The notes: generated by a model not told the origin, from the letters alone. A stretch of 64,000 nucleotides of DNA from JADCRZ01 sp965200945 (GCA_965200945.1 OZ241749.1:620001-684000); one strand, 5' to 3'. Positions 34,106 through 44,061 are shown, numbered from the stretch's first letter. Numbers and translations: made by a program.

Positions 34106-35269
34106 ATGAAGCCAGTCATTACCGCATCAAGAATCATCGTGGGGGTTCTGTTTATCTTTTCCGGTCTTATAAAGGCGGATGATCCGCTGGGACTGAGCTA
34201 CAAGATGCAGGAGTTTTTCGAGATCTGGGGTTGGAACGGGCTGAATGATTTTACACTCGCGCTCTCGGTGTCCATGATCTTTTTCGAAGTGTTTGCCGGT
34301 GTAGCGCTGCTGGTGGGGTGGAAGATGAAACTGTTCAGCTGGCTGCTTCTGCTGCTCACCATCTTTTTTACTTTTCTTACCGGCTATGCGTTGTTTTCCG
34401 GCAAAGTGCGTGAATGCGGCTGCTTCGGCAATTGTATCCCGCTCACCGCCCAGCAGTCGTTTATCAAAGACCTCATCCTGCTGGTGCTTATCCTGGTGCT
34501 GTTCTTTAACCGCGACAAGCTCAGAGCCCTTTTTCAGGACATGGTTTCCATTGGCACGCTGCTGGTGGCGGCCGTGCTCACCATCGGTTTTCAGTGGTAT
34601 GTGCTCACCCACCTGCCTGTGATCGACTGTCTGCCTTACAAGGTGGGTACCAACATACAGGAAGGCATGAAAGTGCCGCCCGGCGCCATTTCCGACAGTT
34701 CCGTGATCAGCTTTGTATATACGAAAAAGGGACAAAAAGTGGAATTTACCGCCGACCGGTTCCCGGAAGATTTTGATGATTCGCTTTATCAGTTTGTGAC
34801 CCGCTACGATAAACTGGTGCGGAAAGGCAACGCTGAACCGGCCATCAAGGACTTTGTGCTGGTAACCCCGGAGGGCACCGATACCACGCAGGCCGTGCTG
34901 GGCTCAGATGGATACAAGGTGCTGCTTTTTACAAAAGGCATCCGGCAGGACCATCCCGGTTGGCTTCCGGGGTTACAATCTATTTACCAGAAACTCAGGC
35001 AGAAAAGCATACCGTCTGCTTTAATAACCAGCGATTACAACAACGTAAAGGCCTGGACAGGCAGGAACGGTCTGCCAGCCGACATGGCGGTGCTGAAATG
35101 CGATTTTGTGGCTATCAAAACCGCTGCCCGGGCAGACCCAGTTCTGTTCCTGCTCGACGGCGCCACCATCGTGAACAAGTGGAGCTGGGCCGATTTCGAC
35201 AAGGCCGGCAAAGCCATCGACTCGCTGCCTGCCGACATCAAATCACTGAATGAGCCTATTCATCCATAA
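34106..35269 (+). CDS. DoxX/MauE-like membrane protein with C-terminal soluble domain
   Basis: 387 residues. Residues 1-165 hold about four to five membrane helices and the DoxX-type opening RIIVGVLFIFSGLIKADDPLGL. A CGCFGNC motif after the third helix resembles the cysteine motif of MauE-like partners of thiol-disulfide systems. A further helix leads to a soluble part (about residues 190-387) with no clear CxxC, so it is not an obvious thioredoxin. Proteins of this type are often called BT_3928-like in Bacteroidota. A redox role at the membrane is inferred. Confidence 0.82.
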   Translation: MKPVITASRIIVGVLFIFSGLIKADDPLGLSYKMQEFFEIWGWNGLNDFTLALSVSMIFFEVFAGVALLVGWKMKLFSWLLLLLTIFFTFLTGYALFSGKVRECGCFGNCIPLTAQQSFIKDLILLVLILVLFFNRDKLRALFQDMVSIGTLLVAAVLTIGFQWYVLTHLPVIDCLPYKVGTNIQEGMKVPPGAISDSSVISFVYTKKGQKVEFTADRFPEDFDDSLYQFVTRYDKLVRKGNAEPAIKDFVLVTPEGTDTTQAVLGSDGYKVLLFTKGIRQDHPGWLPGLQSIYQKLRQKSIPSALITSDYNNVKAWTGRNGLPADMAVLKCDFVAIKTAARADPVLFLLDGATIVNKWSWADFDKAGKAIDSLPADIKSLNEPIHP

Positions 35270-35296
35270 GGTTACTTCCGTTACGCTACTCCAACA

Positions 35297-36343
35297 TTGG
35301 CCCGCTATCTTACCATAAAACTCCTGTACGGTCTTTCCATCATGATGGGGGTCATCGTGGTCGTATTCCTACTTTTCCAGGGTTTCGGTGATCCTTCCCG
35401 CCTCATCATGGGACAAAGAGCCGACGCTGCCACGCAGGAAAATATCCGGAAAGACCTCGACCTCGATCAGCCAAGATGGAAACAGTTTCTGCTGTACCTC
35501 AATGATGTATCGCCTGTGGGCCTGCACACCCGCGACGAGATCGCCCGCAAAAACCTGCGCGGGTTCTTTGTTGGAGGAAAAACAGCACTGGGCGTAAAAG
35601 TTCCTTATCTCAGAAGATCCTATCAGACCAAGAAGGACGTATGGACGCTGCTGATGGAAGCCCTGCCGGGTACACTGATGCTTGCTTTGTCGGCCATGGT
35701 CTTTGCAACGGTCATCGGCGTTTTTCTTGGCGTGATCGCAGCTGTGCATAAAGGGACCTGGATGGACACAGGCGCGGTGCTGGCCAGCATCGCAGGCATC
35801 TCGGTGCCTTCTTTTTTTATGGGAATCGTGATCGCCTATCTGCTGGGCTATGTACTGAGCCCTTATACAGGGCTGCACATGACCGGTAGCTGGTTCGACC
35901 TCGATGAGATCACCGGGGAAAGATACTTGTCGTTTCGCAATCTGTGGCTGCCTGCGCTTACACTCGGCATCCGCCCGCTGGCCATCATCACGCAGCTTAC
36001 TCGCAGCGCCATGCTCGATGTGCTGCAGCAGGATTATGTTCGCACTGCCTATGCCAAGGGCTTGCCCAGGCACACGGTGATCTGGAAACATGCCCTTCGG
36101 AATGCCCTCAATCCGGTCATTACGGCCGTTACCGGCTGGTTTGCCGAATTGCTGGCAGGCGCCTTTTTTGTGGAATATATCTTTGGATGGAAAGGCATCG
36201 GCAAACTGACGGTGGATGCCCTTGAAGAACTTGATTTCCCGGTTGTGATGGGTTCCGTACTGGTTTCTTCCGCCTTTTTCATCGCCATCAACCTTCTAGC
36301 CGACCTGCTGTATGCGGTCGTTGATCCACGGGTAAAATCGTGA
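35297..36343 (+). CDS. ABC transporter permease, DppB/OppB type
   Basis: 348 residues, six membrane helices, binding-protein-dependent permease fold. The EAA loop is DYVRTAYAKGLPRHTVIWKHALRNALNPVI. LLFQGFGDPSRLIMGQRADAATQENIRKDLDLDQP is the family's periplasmic start. The start codon is TTG at 35297, giving MARYLTIKLLYGLSIMMG; no ATG stands earlier in frame. No partner permease, ATPase or binding protein is adjacent, which is unusual. Dipeptide or oligopeptide import is the family role. Confidence 0.88.
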   Translation: MARYLTIKLLYGLSIMMGVIVVVFLLFQGFGDPSRLIMGQRADAATQENIRKDLDLDQPRWKQFLLYLNDVSPVGLHTRDEIARKNLRGFFVGGKTALGVKVPYLRRSYQTKKDVWTLLMEALPGTLMLALSAMVFATVIGVFLGVIAAVHKGTWMDTGAVLASIAGISVPSFFMGIVIAYLLGYVLSPYTGLHMTGSWFDLDEITGERYLSFRNLWLPALTLGIRPLAIITQLTRSAMLDVLQQDYVRTAYAKGLPRHTVIWKHALRNALNPVITAVTGWFAELLAGAFFVEYIFGWKGIGKLTVDALEELDFPVVMGSVLVSSAFFIAINLLADLLYAVVDPRVKS

Positions 36344-36494
36344 CGTACACAGTGGTTGTCACCCCAAATTCTACATAAGGGTGAGAGGAAGCGTGTTTCT
36401 GCTTGTGGGGCAAACAGCCTATCTTTATACTGTGCACCCAGGCATTGGAAACACGGGTGCGCTCTTACTCCATCGAAAAGCTTTCTTCAGACAT

Positions 36495-38540
36495 ATGAAA
36501 CTCACGTACAGATCTTTCTCTCTTTCTTTTCTCTTGGTTCTTGCTGCAAACGGTCCGCTCCTCGCACAGGAAAAGGCGCTGGTCAACACCAGCAGCAGCG
36601 CCCATGCCAGGCTGAGCTCCATTGACCTTGGCTCCGTACAGTGGACACAGGGTTTCTGGGCAGAACGGTTCGCCATCTGCAAAGACTCGATGGTGCCCCA
36701 CCTCATGGCTACTTACATGAACCCCGCCAAAAGCCACTCCTTCAAGAATTTCGAGATTGCAGCCGGCCTCGACACAGGCTCGCACAAGGGGCCTCCTTTC
36801 CACGACGGTGATTTTTACAAACTCTTTGAAGCCGAAGCCAGCCTGTATGCCACTACCCATGATAAAAAACTGGATGAACAGATGGATAAGATCATCGCCG
36901 TGATCGCAAAGGCGCAGCGGGCAGACGGCTACATCCATACCCCTGTGCTCATTGCCGAGAAAAAGAATTCAACCCAGGCCAAAGCGTTTGAAGACCGGCT
37001 CAACTTTGAAACTTATAATATCGGTCACCTGATGACTGCCGCCTGCGTGCATTACCGCGCCACCGGAAAAAAGACCCTCCTGAATGTGGCCATCAAAGCG
37101 GCCGACTACCTGAATAGTTTTTTCAAAAGATCTTCACCGGAACTCGCCCGCAACGCGATCTGTCCGTCTCATTACATGGGCATTGTTGAAATGTACCGTA
37201 CAACCAAAAACCCCGCCTACCTTGAATTGGCCAAGAACCTGATCAACATTCGCGGACTGGTCGACAACGGTACCGACGACAACCAGGACAGGATCCCCTT
37301 CAGGCAGCAGCATGTGGCGATGGGGCATGCCGTACGGGCGAATTACCTGTATGCCGGGGTAGCCGATGTATACGCGGAGACTGGAGATGATTCGCTGATC
37401 CAGCGGCTCGACGAAATCTGGGACGATGTGGTTCACCGGAAGATGTACATCACCGGTGGATGTGGTGCTTTGTACGACGGTATCTCTCCCTACGGTGTCT
37501 CCTACCAGCCGGTAGAGATCCAGCGTACGCAGCAGGCGTACGGCCGTGACTATCAGCTGCCCAACATGACCGCACACAACGAAACCTGCGCCAACATCGG
37601 TAATATGCTCTGGAACTGGCGCATGTTGCAGCTTACCGGCGAAGCCAAATATGCGGATGTGCTGGAACAGGCCCTCTACAACAGCGTGCTTTCGGGCGTG
37701 AGCCTCGACGGCAACCGCTTTTTCTACACCAACCCGCTGAGCGCCGCGGATGCGTTTCCGTACAAGCTGCGCTGGTCGGGCGGGAGAGTGGATTATATCA
37801 GCTTGTCCAACTGCTGTCCTCCCAACGAGGCCCGCACCATTTCCGAAGTGAGCGATTACATGTACAGCGTTTCCCAAAAAGGCATCTGGCTGAATCTTTA
37901 TGGCGGCAATACCCTGTCGGCCAAACTGCACAGCGGCGCCCCGGTCAGTATATCTGAAACAACAGACTACCCCTGGGATGGTACGGTGACCGTGCAGGTG
38001 CAGGAAGCACCCAAAGAAAATTTCTCATTCTTTCTGCGGATCCCGGGCTGGTGTAAAAAAGCGACGCTGATGGTGAATGGCAAACAGCGCAACATGGAAC
38101 TGCCCGCCGGACACTATGCAGAAGTAAACGGTCCGTGGGCCAAAGGCGACAAGATCCAGCTTGTGCTGTCTATGCCGGCTGTTCTGATTGAGGCAAACCC
38201 GCTGGTGGAAGAGACCCGTAACCAGGTGGCTGTTCAAAGAGGGCCGGTCGTGTATTGCATTGAATCGGTCGATATGCCGAAAGGACAAAGCATATTCAAT
38301 ATTGAGATTCCCGCCTCCGCCGACTTTAAACCGGTCACTAGAAAAGTGGATGCCGGAACCGTGGCGGTGCTGGAAGGGTCCGTTTTACTGAAACAAGACA
38401 ACGGCTGGAACGACCAGCTGTATAAGGAGATTTCCTCGAAGCCCGGCCAGCCGGTAAAAGTTACCCTTATTCCATATTATGCCTGGGGCAACCGCGGGCA
38501 TTCCGAGATGTCTGTATGGATGCCGCTGAGCCGGAAATAA
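36495..38540 (+). CDS. Glycoside hydrolase family 127 (beta-L-arabinofuranosidase-like, DUF1680)
   Basis: 681 residues with signal peptide MKLTYRSFSLSFLLVLAANG and AQ cleavage. The (alpha/alpha)6 barrel carries the metal-cysteine site of HypBA1: Glu363 and Cys365 in HNETCANIGN, and Cys440-Cys441 in LSNCCPPNEA. The catalytic cysteine is therefore present. The C-terminus is beta-rich (GLTVQ-like GTVTVQVQEAPKENFSFFLRIPGWCKKA). It should remove beta-L-arabinofuranose from plant glycans, but GH146 and related families share this fold. ATG 36495 is the signal-peptide start. Confidence 0.92.
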   Translation: MKLTYRSFSLSFLLVLAANGPLLAQEKALVNTSSSAHARLSSIDLGSVQWTQGFWAERFAICKDSMVPHLMATYMNPAKSHSFKNFEIAAGLDTGSHKGPPFHDGDFYKLFEAEASLYATTHDKKLDEQMDKIIAVIAKAQRADGYIHTPVLIAEKKNSTQAKAFEDRLNFETYNIGHLMTAACVHYRATGKKTLLNVAIKAADYLNSFFKRSSPELARNAICPSHYMGIVEMYRTTKNPAYLELAKNLINIRGLVDNGTDDNQDRIPFRQQHVAMGHAVRANYLYAGVADVYAETGDDSLIQRLDEIWDDVVHRKMYITGGCGALYDGISPYGVSYQPVEIQRTQQAYGRDYQLPNMTAHNETCANIGNMLWNWRMLQLTGEAKYADVLEQALYNSVLSGVSLDGNRFFYTNPLSAADAFPYKLRWSGGRVDYISLSNCCPPNEARTISEVSDYMYSVSQKGIWLNLYGGNTLSAKLHSGAPVSISETTDYPWDGTVTVQVQEAPKENFSFFLRIPGWCKKATLMVNGKQRNMELPAGHYAEVNGPWAKGDKIQLVLSMPAVLIEANPLVEETRNQVAVQRGPVVYCIESVDMPKGQSIFNIEIPASADFKPVTRKVDAGTVAVLEGSVLLKQDNGWNDQLYKEISSKPGQPVKVTLIPYYAWGNRGHSEMSVWMPLSRK

Positions 38541-38592
38541 TACCAGTGGGTGCCCCTTCTGATCATGTGAAACCAATACTCTTCTGCTACCC

Positions 38593-39306
38593 ATGCCCGT
38601 TAGATTTATTGTGCTGGCGATTATTCTGCTCCCCGGCATGTTTTGGAGTGCCTGGGCACGCAAGCTCACCGTTGCCGGTGCGATCACGGGAGGCATCACC
38701 GGCCAGGCCGTGTTTATGGGAGCGGGGTTTACCGGCCTGATCATGATGACCCTGTTCTTTCTTCTGGGCACCCTGGCCACGTCCTGGAAACGGGCGCGTA
38801 AAGAAAGTTTGGGAGTGGCCGAAAGCCGGCAGGGCCGGACGGCCTGGCAGGTTCTGGCCAATGCCGGCGCCGCCGGTTTGCTTGGGCTTTGTGGCTGGAT
38901 GTGGCCTGGAAACCATCATTTCTTTACTTACCTGATGGCCGCCGCTTTTTCTTCCGCCGCGGCCGACACCATTTCGTCGGAACTGGGCAACGTATATGGA
39001 AGCAGGTATTATAATATTCTCACCTTCAAAAAAGACTTGCGGGGTCTGAACGGTGTCGTCAGCACAGAAGGAACCCTGCTGGGAATGGCTGCCAGCGCAG
39101 TTGTGGCAGCCGTGTATGCAACAGGCTTTGACTGGAACAGGTGGTTCGCCTGCATCGTTGCAGCCGGTACCATCGGCAACCTGGCCGATTCGGTAATGGG
39201 AGCCACACTTGAACGCCGGCACCAGTTGAACAACGACGCGGTGAATTTTCTGAATACGGTGCTGGCGGTGCTTGCCGCATGGGGCATGTATGTGTTGTTG
39301 GGCTGA
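38593..39306 (+). CDS. DUF92 family membrane protein
   Basis: 237 residues with about six membrane helices. Family motifs AWARKLTVAGAITGGITGQAVFMGAG, MAAAFSSAAADTISSELG, KDLRGLNGVVSTEGTLLGMAAS and GTIGNLADSVMGATLERRHQL are all present. Plant homologue VTE6 is a phytyl-phosphate kinase, and bacterial members are thought to be polyprenyl-phosphate kinases or related. The exact substrate here is unknown. Short spacing from the GH127 gene (52 bp), but the functions look unrelated. Confidence 0.9.
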   Translation: MPVRFIVLAIILLPGMFWSAWARKLTVAGAITGGITGQAVFMGAGFTGLIMMTLFFLLGTLATSWKRARKESLGVAESRQGRTAWQVLANAGAAGLLGLCGWMWPGNHHFFTYLMAAAFSSAAADTISSELGNVYGSRYYNILTFKKDLRGLNGVVSTEGTLLGMAASAVVAAVYATGFDWNRWFACIVAAGTIGNLADSVMGATLERRHQLNNDAVNFLNTVLAVLAAWGMYVLLG

Positions 39307-39375
39307 GTGCTATTTGGGGCTTTACACTCATACAAACGACAGAACAAAGTTCGCCTCTCCAGCCAGCTGGGTGAC

Positions 39376-40380
39376 CTACTGCCTTTTGGCCAGCTTTTTC
39401 CAGAGCAGTAATCCTGTAGCTACACCGCCTACCAGGATCGCGGCGGTCAGGGTTTTCCTGCCTGGATTGACACGCTCGTTCCATCCGCCTTCCACCTCTG
39501 TTGATTGATCCGGCCAGCCGTATAAATTTCCTGTAGAAGTAGGGGCGGGGTCAGCCTGTTTGAAATAGGATTCCATCACTTTAGCGGTGATGGCAACGGT
39601 GAGTACCGGGGTCAGAAAATGCGACAGGCGCAGAAAACTGGCCACGCTGCCGACAGTTGTGGAATTGCGGGGACGTTTTGCGAGCGATACCATCTTTTTT
39701 GCCACGAGTTGGGGATCATACACCGGCGGGGCAGGCTTTAGCACGGCGCCTGTATAATTTGCGGCATGCTGAATGCCCGGTGTGTCGAGAAAGGCGGGAT
39801 ATAATTCACAAACATGAACGCCGGAATACTTTCCCAGTTCGCCCCTGAGCGCTTCCGAAAAACCGCGCAGGCCGAACTTGCTCGCCGAATACGCAGCGCC
39901 ATAAGGTACCGGCATCCATCCACCCACCGAAATATTGTTGATCAGGATGCCTGAATTCTGTTGTTTGAAATACGGCAGCACGGCATGTGCGCCATGAAGA
40001 TAACCCATCAGGTTGGTGCGGATCACCTGGTCGTGTACTTCGATGGGGGTGGCCGTAAACTCTCCGGCAGCCAGCACGCCGGCGTTGTTGATCCACACAT
40101 CGATTTTTCCGCTGAAGTCGATCGCGGCCGTAGCCAGACGGTGCACTTCGGCCGGATTGGTTACATCTGTTTTAACAGCGATGGCAGAGGCACCGAGTTC
40201 CTTGCAGGCCGATACCACCTCTTCCAGCGCCTGCAACCGGCGGGCTCCCAGCACAAGCGTCGCTTTATGCTCCGCAAAAAGAAGGGCAGCAGCCAGTCCG
40301 ACCCCGCTTGATGCGCCAGTGATGACGACTGTCTTACCCTGTAAACTCTTCCTGTCGGTTGATAACTTTGATCTGTTCAT
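39376..40380 (-). CDS. Short-chain dehydrogenase/reductase with C-terminal membrane anchor
   Basis: 334 residues. TVVITGASSGVGLAAALLFAEH is the nucleotide-binding motif, INNAGV and the catalytic Ser in INNISVGGWMPVPYGAAYSASK with YxxxK follow (Tyr-Ser-Ala-Ser-Lys). After the fold, residues about 240-300 are a variable extension and the end AAILVGGVATGLLLWKKLAKRQ is a likely membrane helix. SDRs with such tails occur in many bacteria. The substrate is unknown. ATG 40380 gives a short leader before the Rossmann fold; an in-frame alternative lies at 40428. Confidence 0.88.
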   Translation of the reverse strand: MNRSKLSTDRKSLQGKTVVITGASSGVGLAAALLFAEHKATLVLGARRLQALEEVVSACKELGASAIAVKTDVTNPAEVHRLATAAIDFSGKIDVWINNAGVLAAGEFTATPIEVHDQVIRTNLMGYLHGAHAVLPYFKQQNSGILINNISVGGWMPVPYGAAYSASKFGLRGFSEALRGELGKYSGVHVCELYPAFLDTPGIQHAANYTGAVLKPAPPVYDPQLVAKKMVSLAKRPRNSTTVGSVASFLRLSHFLTPVLTVAITAKVMESYFKQADPAPTSTGNLYGWPDQSTEVEGGWNERVNPGRKTLTAAILVGGVATGLLLWKKLAKRQ

Positions 40381-40491
40381 AAACTTCGAATTACTTTCTA
40401 ATAGTAAGAAACGTGCCACTGAAAGCAATGCAGCAGCTCGGAAAATCTTTCTCCCTTCCTTAACTTCGTATTCACACCAAACTATTACAAT

Positions 40492-41088
40492 ATGGATCGC
40501 AGGTGGTTTCCGGTACGGATAATTATTTTTCTATTTCTGTTGGTGTCCTGTACGGGCCCGGCCTCCAGAAATCCACGTGTTGTGATCGAAACAAAGTTTG
40601 GTGAAATTGAAGCCGAACTGTATCCGATGCAAGCTCCGAAAAGCGTTGCCGCATTTTTGTCGTATGTCGATTCAGGGTTTTACAAAAATTCATTGTTCTA
40701 CCGGGTGCTGAATGATGAAAACCAGCCTTCCAATGCGGCAAAAGCAGAGTTGATACAGGGAGGAATGTGGCGGACCAACTACAAAAAATCCAGGTCGGTA
40801 CCCGGCATCCCGCACGAGACCACGCAACAGACAAAGATCCTGCACAAAGACGGTACCCTTTCCCTGGCCCGCGAAGCGCCGGGCAGTGCCTCCACCGAAT
40901 TCTTCATTTGCCTGGGCGACCAGCCCGGGCTCGATTATGGTGGCGAAAACAACCCCGACCTGCAGGGGTATGCGGCTTTCGGACGGGTAATAAAAGGAAT
41001 GGATGTAGTGAAACGCATTCACCGCCAGCCCGATGATAACCAGTCATTCGACCCGCCAGTCTATATTTTCGATATCAAAAGGAAGTAA
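40492..41088 (+). CDS. Cyclophilin-type peptidyl-prolyl isomerase lipoprotein
   Basis: 198 residues. Lipobox LLVSC, Cys20. RVVIETKFGEIEAELYPMQAPKSVAAFLSYVDSGFY is the cyclophilin opening. FYRVLN, ELIQGGMW, SLAREAPGSASTEFFICLGDQPGLD and GYAAFGRVIKGMDVVKRI follow, carrying the active-site Arg, Phe and Gln-like positions. It acts in the periplasm or outer membrane. A TAACTTCG element 27 bp upstream is the probable -7 box, shared in a divergent region with the SDR gene. Confidence 0.9.
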   Translation: MDRRWFPVRIIIFLFLLVSCTGPASRNPRVVIETKFGEIEAELYPMQAPKSVAAFLSYVDSGFYKNSLFYRVLNDENQPSNAAKAELIQGGMWRTNYKKSRSVPGIPHETTQQTKILHKDGTLSLAREAPGSASTEFFICLGDQPGLDYGGENNPDLQGYAAFGRVIKGMDVVKRIHRQPDDNQSFDPPVYIFDIKRK

Positions 41089-41532
41089 CCCGGTATCCAT
41101 GCCCGGATCGTCTGAGTGTTGAGCCATCACTTGTCCGAATAGATTTCGGTTCTGCCATCTGCTGTTTTTCTTCTGTTACATGCCCTGCTGTTCCTTTCTT
41201 CCCTAAGCGCGAATAGACCGATGTTTCCATCCTGATTTACCTGTAATTAGTGTGCTGTTTCTGCGTCCTTGTACTGCTTGCCAACAGGTGCCCACAAGTT
41301 CCTGTAAGGGGGATCATGTAGGGGTTAATGACGGGTTCGGTCACTGCTGCCAAATACCCTTAGCGCTTGATTGGTAGAAGATTATATATTCAGGAACTTT
41401 TGCAACCATAATTGAAATTAATCCTACTTTAATAGGGTCTTAACCACAAAAAAAACAAGCATAACCGCCGGAACCTGAAAGCGGAATGCGTATCCTCCGT
41501 CCCTCACCTTTTTCAACTTTTAAACCTCTTGT
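41089..41532. other. Long leader region before the large protease
   Basis: 443 bp without a gene. The distal half (41370-41470) is A+T-rich and is the likely promoter region of the protease at 41533, but no clean TAnnTTTG box stands out. The run ACCACAAAAAAAAC near 41443-41456 is notable. No riboswitch-like structure was recognised. Confidence 0.45.
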
Positions 41533-44061
41533 ATGAAAAGAAGCTTACCTCTTCCTGCCCTTCTTTATGCCTTTTTGTGTGTATCTGTGTTGCCGGCTCG
41601 GGCCCAGACGGACCAGCCCCCTGTTCTTAAGTCCGCCGCACTACAACAGAGCCTCATTCAGCTAAAAACGCCCCATCTCAGCCAGCATCTGCTCCAGTTA
41701 TCCGGAAAGCAACTTTTTCGTACGGCACAAGCCCGGACGCTTTCTACAGGCAAAACCACCATGCCTGACCCGGACCTCACAAAATACCTCATTGTCGAAG
41801 GAAACAAAGTGCTGGTGAATATTACCCTGAAAGAAGCAACCAAGTCCAATCGTGATCAGCTGCAGGCCATGGGTGTGCAGATCACCGCTACCTATGGAAG
41901 GGTCGTTTCGGGGTTTGTTGCGATCGATCAGGTTGAGCAATTGCAAAACAACGCCGGCGTGCAATATGTGCGGCCGGCCTATAAAATGAAATCGCAATTG
42001 CAGCAGGTCCCGACACTGCCTCCATCCAGAAATACCCGGATGCTGGCGGAAGAACCGGTGATGAGCCAGGGCGATGTTGCCCAGGGTTCGAACCTTGCCA
42101 GGCAGAAATACAAAGTGACAGGGAAAGGGGTGAAGATCGGCATCCTGTCTGACAGCTACAACAGCGCGGGCATTACGAACATAGGGGTCGGGGAGTTGCC
42201 GGTGGTGATCGGTCCGTACGGTGCCGAAGACGCTGTGCAGGTGCTGCAGGATTTTTATGACGGGGGTACGGATGAAGGAAGGGCACTGGCAGAAATACTG
42301 CATGATGTGGCGCCGGGAGCAGAACTTGCTTTTCATACGGCTTCGTATGGTCAGGCCAACTTTGCAAAAGGGATCGTTGACCTTGCGGATATAGATTGCA
42401 AAATCATTGTAGATGATGCCCTGTACCCGGATGAACCTTTTTTTCAGGACGGCATCATTGCGCAGGCAGTGAATTCGGTCCGAAAAAGAGGGGTGACATA
42501 TTTTTCGGCAGCCGGCAACAAATCGAATATCTCTTATGAAAGCGAATACCGGCCTTCCGATTTTTCACCTTTCATCACCAGCAATATCGGCGGCACCGCT
42601 CATAATTTCAGTAACAACGGCGCTATGCCGAGTTATTTTCAGGCGATCAATATCCCGGTCAACAGCCACTTCCTGACTTCCTTTCAATGGAGCCAGCCGT
42701 TTTTTTCCGCGGGCGGACTCGGTGCGGATTCAGACATGGATATCTTTCTGCTGGATGCAAACGGTACGATCGTCGCTGCCAGTCTTGACGACAACATCTC
42801 CAGTGGCGACCCGCTCGAGATAATGGACTATACCAACAACACAAACAGTTCTCTTTTTTACATCACCATACTTAAGTTCAGCGGGCCCGATCCTGCGAGG
42901 TTGAAGTATGTCAGTTTCGGGGATGATTTTGCTTTCTATTCACCACCGCAAGGCCTGCCTGGCATTTATTCGCCTGCGCTCGTTGGTCACCCCAACGCGG
43001 AAGGCGCGATTGCCGTAGGAGCGGCCAATTATGCTAGTACACCTGCTTTCGGCATCAATCCGCCACAGGCTGAATACTTTACATCGCAGGGTGGAGTGGC
43101 GATCCTGTTCGATGAACAGGGGTATCCCATAACGCCGGTGACCAGGAAAAAGCCCGAGATCACCGCACCCGACGGGGGAAACACTTCTTTCTTTTATACG
43201 GATAGTCCGCAGGACGTAGATTTATATCCCAACTTCTTCGGTACTTCTGCTTCCTCTGCGCATGCCGCCGGAGTGGCCGCGCTGATGATGGAAGCACAAA
43301 AGCTAAAGACCATCACCCCCGACCAGATCAAAGGCATCCTGTCGGCCAAAGCCATCGACATGGACGATATCACCACCATCGGTTTCGATGCGGGATTCGA
43401 TTACAAAACGGGGGCAGGACTGATACAGGCCGATCTGGCGGTAGATGCGGTACGGTTCCCGAAAGTGTATGTGAAAAACCTTCAGGTTAAACCGGAGTGC
43501 TCAAATAGTCCTTCGTCGCAAAGGAACTGGAAGATCACCAATCCCAATCCCTTTGAAGTGGAAGCACACTGGTTTCTGGTAGGTTTTCCACAATCGGGCA
43601 ATGTGAAAATGCAGCCCGGCGAAACGGTGATGACTACCAGCACAGGGTACCTGTACAACCGCGAAGTACCCAATATCGTGATCATGGATTGGGAAGACAA
43701 TTTCGGATTTCCGCATATTGAACTTGCGCTCAGCACAAGATCGGATTGCAATACTCTTTCAGCCATTCTCGGAGATGCAAATGCAGGAGGCGGATCGGCT
43801 GGCGAACTGACAGCGCGGCCAGATATTGCCGAAGCCTTTCCAAACCCCTTCAACCGGTCGTTCAAAGTGTATCTGTCCTGTCCGGGCCGCCAGAACCTCG
43901 ACCTTGAAATGTTCGGTGTGGACGGACGGCAGCTGTCACGCAGAACGGTCACTGCGGAAGGAATCGTAACGATGGACGTGGCCGGCTACAAGCCGGGTAT
44001 GTACTACCTGAAAGTGACAGGACTGAATTTTACAAAAACCATCCGCCTAATGAAATTATAG
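41533..44061 (+). CDS. Secreted S8/S53-like subtilase with T9SS-type C-terminal domain
   Basis: 842 residues. Signal peptide MKRSLPLPALLYAFLCVSVLPARAQ. The protease domain has Asp207 in VKIGILSDSYN, a segment DEGRALAEILHDVAPGAEL (Glu248, Glu254, His257) where subtilisins place the histidine, and Ser572 in FFGTSASSAHAAGVAALM. The EGRALAEI text resembles the peptidase group between S8 and S53, whose acid residues replace part of the classical triad. The last 75 residues (AFPNPFNRSFKVYLSC to GMYYLKVTGLNFTKTIRLMKL) are a type A sorting domain for the type IX system, so it is secreted and surface-attached or released. Confidence 0.88.
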   Translation: MKRSLPLPALLYAFLCVSVLPARAQTDQPPVLKSAALQQSLIQLKTPHLSQHLLQLSGKQLFRTAQARTLSTGKTTMPDPDLTKYLIVEGNKVLVNITLKEATKSNRDQLQAMGVQITATYGRVVSGFVAIDQVEQLQNNAGVQYVRPAYKMKSQLQQVPTLPPSRNTRMLAEEPVMSQGDVAQGSNLARQKYKVTGKGVKIGILSDSYNSAGITNIGVGELPVVIGPYGAEDAVQVLQDFYDGGTDEGRALAEILHDVAPGAELAFHTASYGQANFAKGIVDLADIDCKIIVDDALYPDEPFFQDGIIAQAVNSVRKRGVTYFSAAGNKSNISYESEYRPSDFSPFITSNIGGTAHNFSNNGAMPSYFQAINIPVNSHFLTSFQWSQPFFSAGGLGADSDMDIFLLDANGTIVAASLDDNISSGDPLEIMDYTNNTNSSLFYITILKFSGPDPARLKYVSFGDDFAFYSPPQGLPGIYSPALVGHPNAEGAIAVGAANYASTPAFGINPPQAEYFTSQGGVAILFDEQGYPITPVTRKKPEITAPDGGNTSFFYTDSPQDVDLYPNFFGTSASSAHAAGVAALMMEAQKLKTITPDQIKGILSAKAIDMDDITTIGFDAGFDYKTGAGLIQADLAVDAVRFPKVYVKNLQVKPECSNSPSSQRNWKITNPNPFEVEAHWFLVGFPQSGNVKMQPGETVMTTSTGYLYNREVPNIVIMDWEDNFGFPHIELALSTRSDCNTLSAILGDANAGGGSAGELTARPDIAEAFPNPFNRSFKVYLSCPGRQNLDLEMFGVDGRQLSRRTVTAEGIVTMDVAGYKPGMYYLKVTGLNFTKTIRLMKL

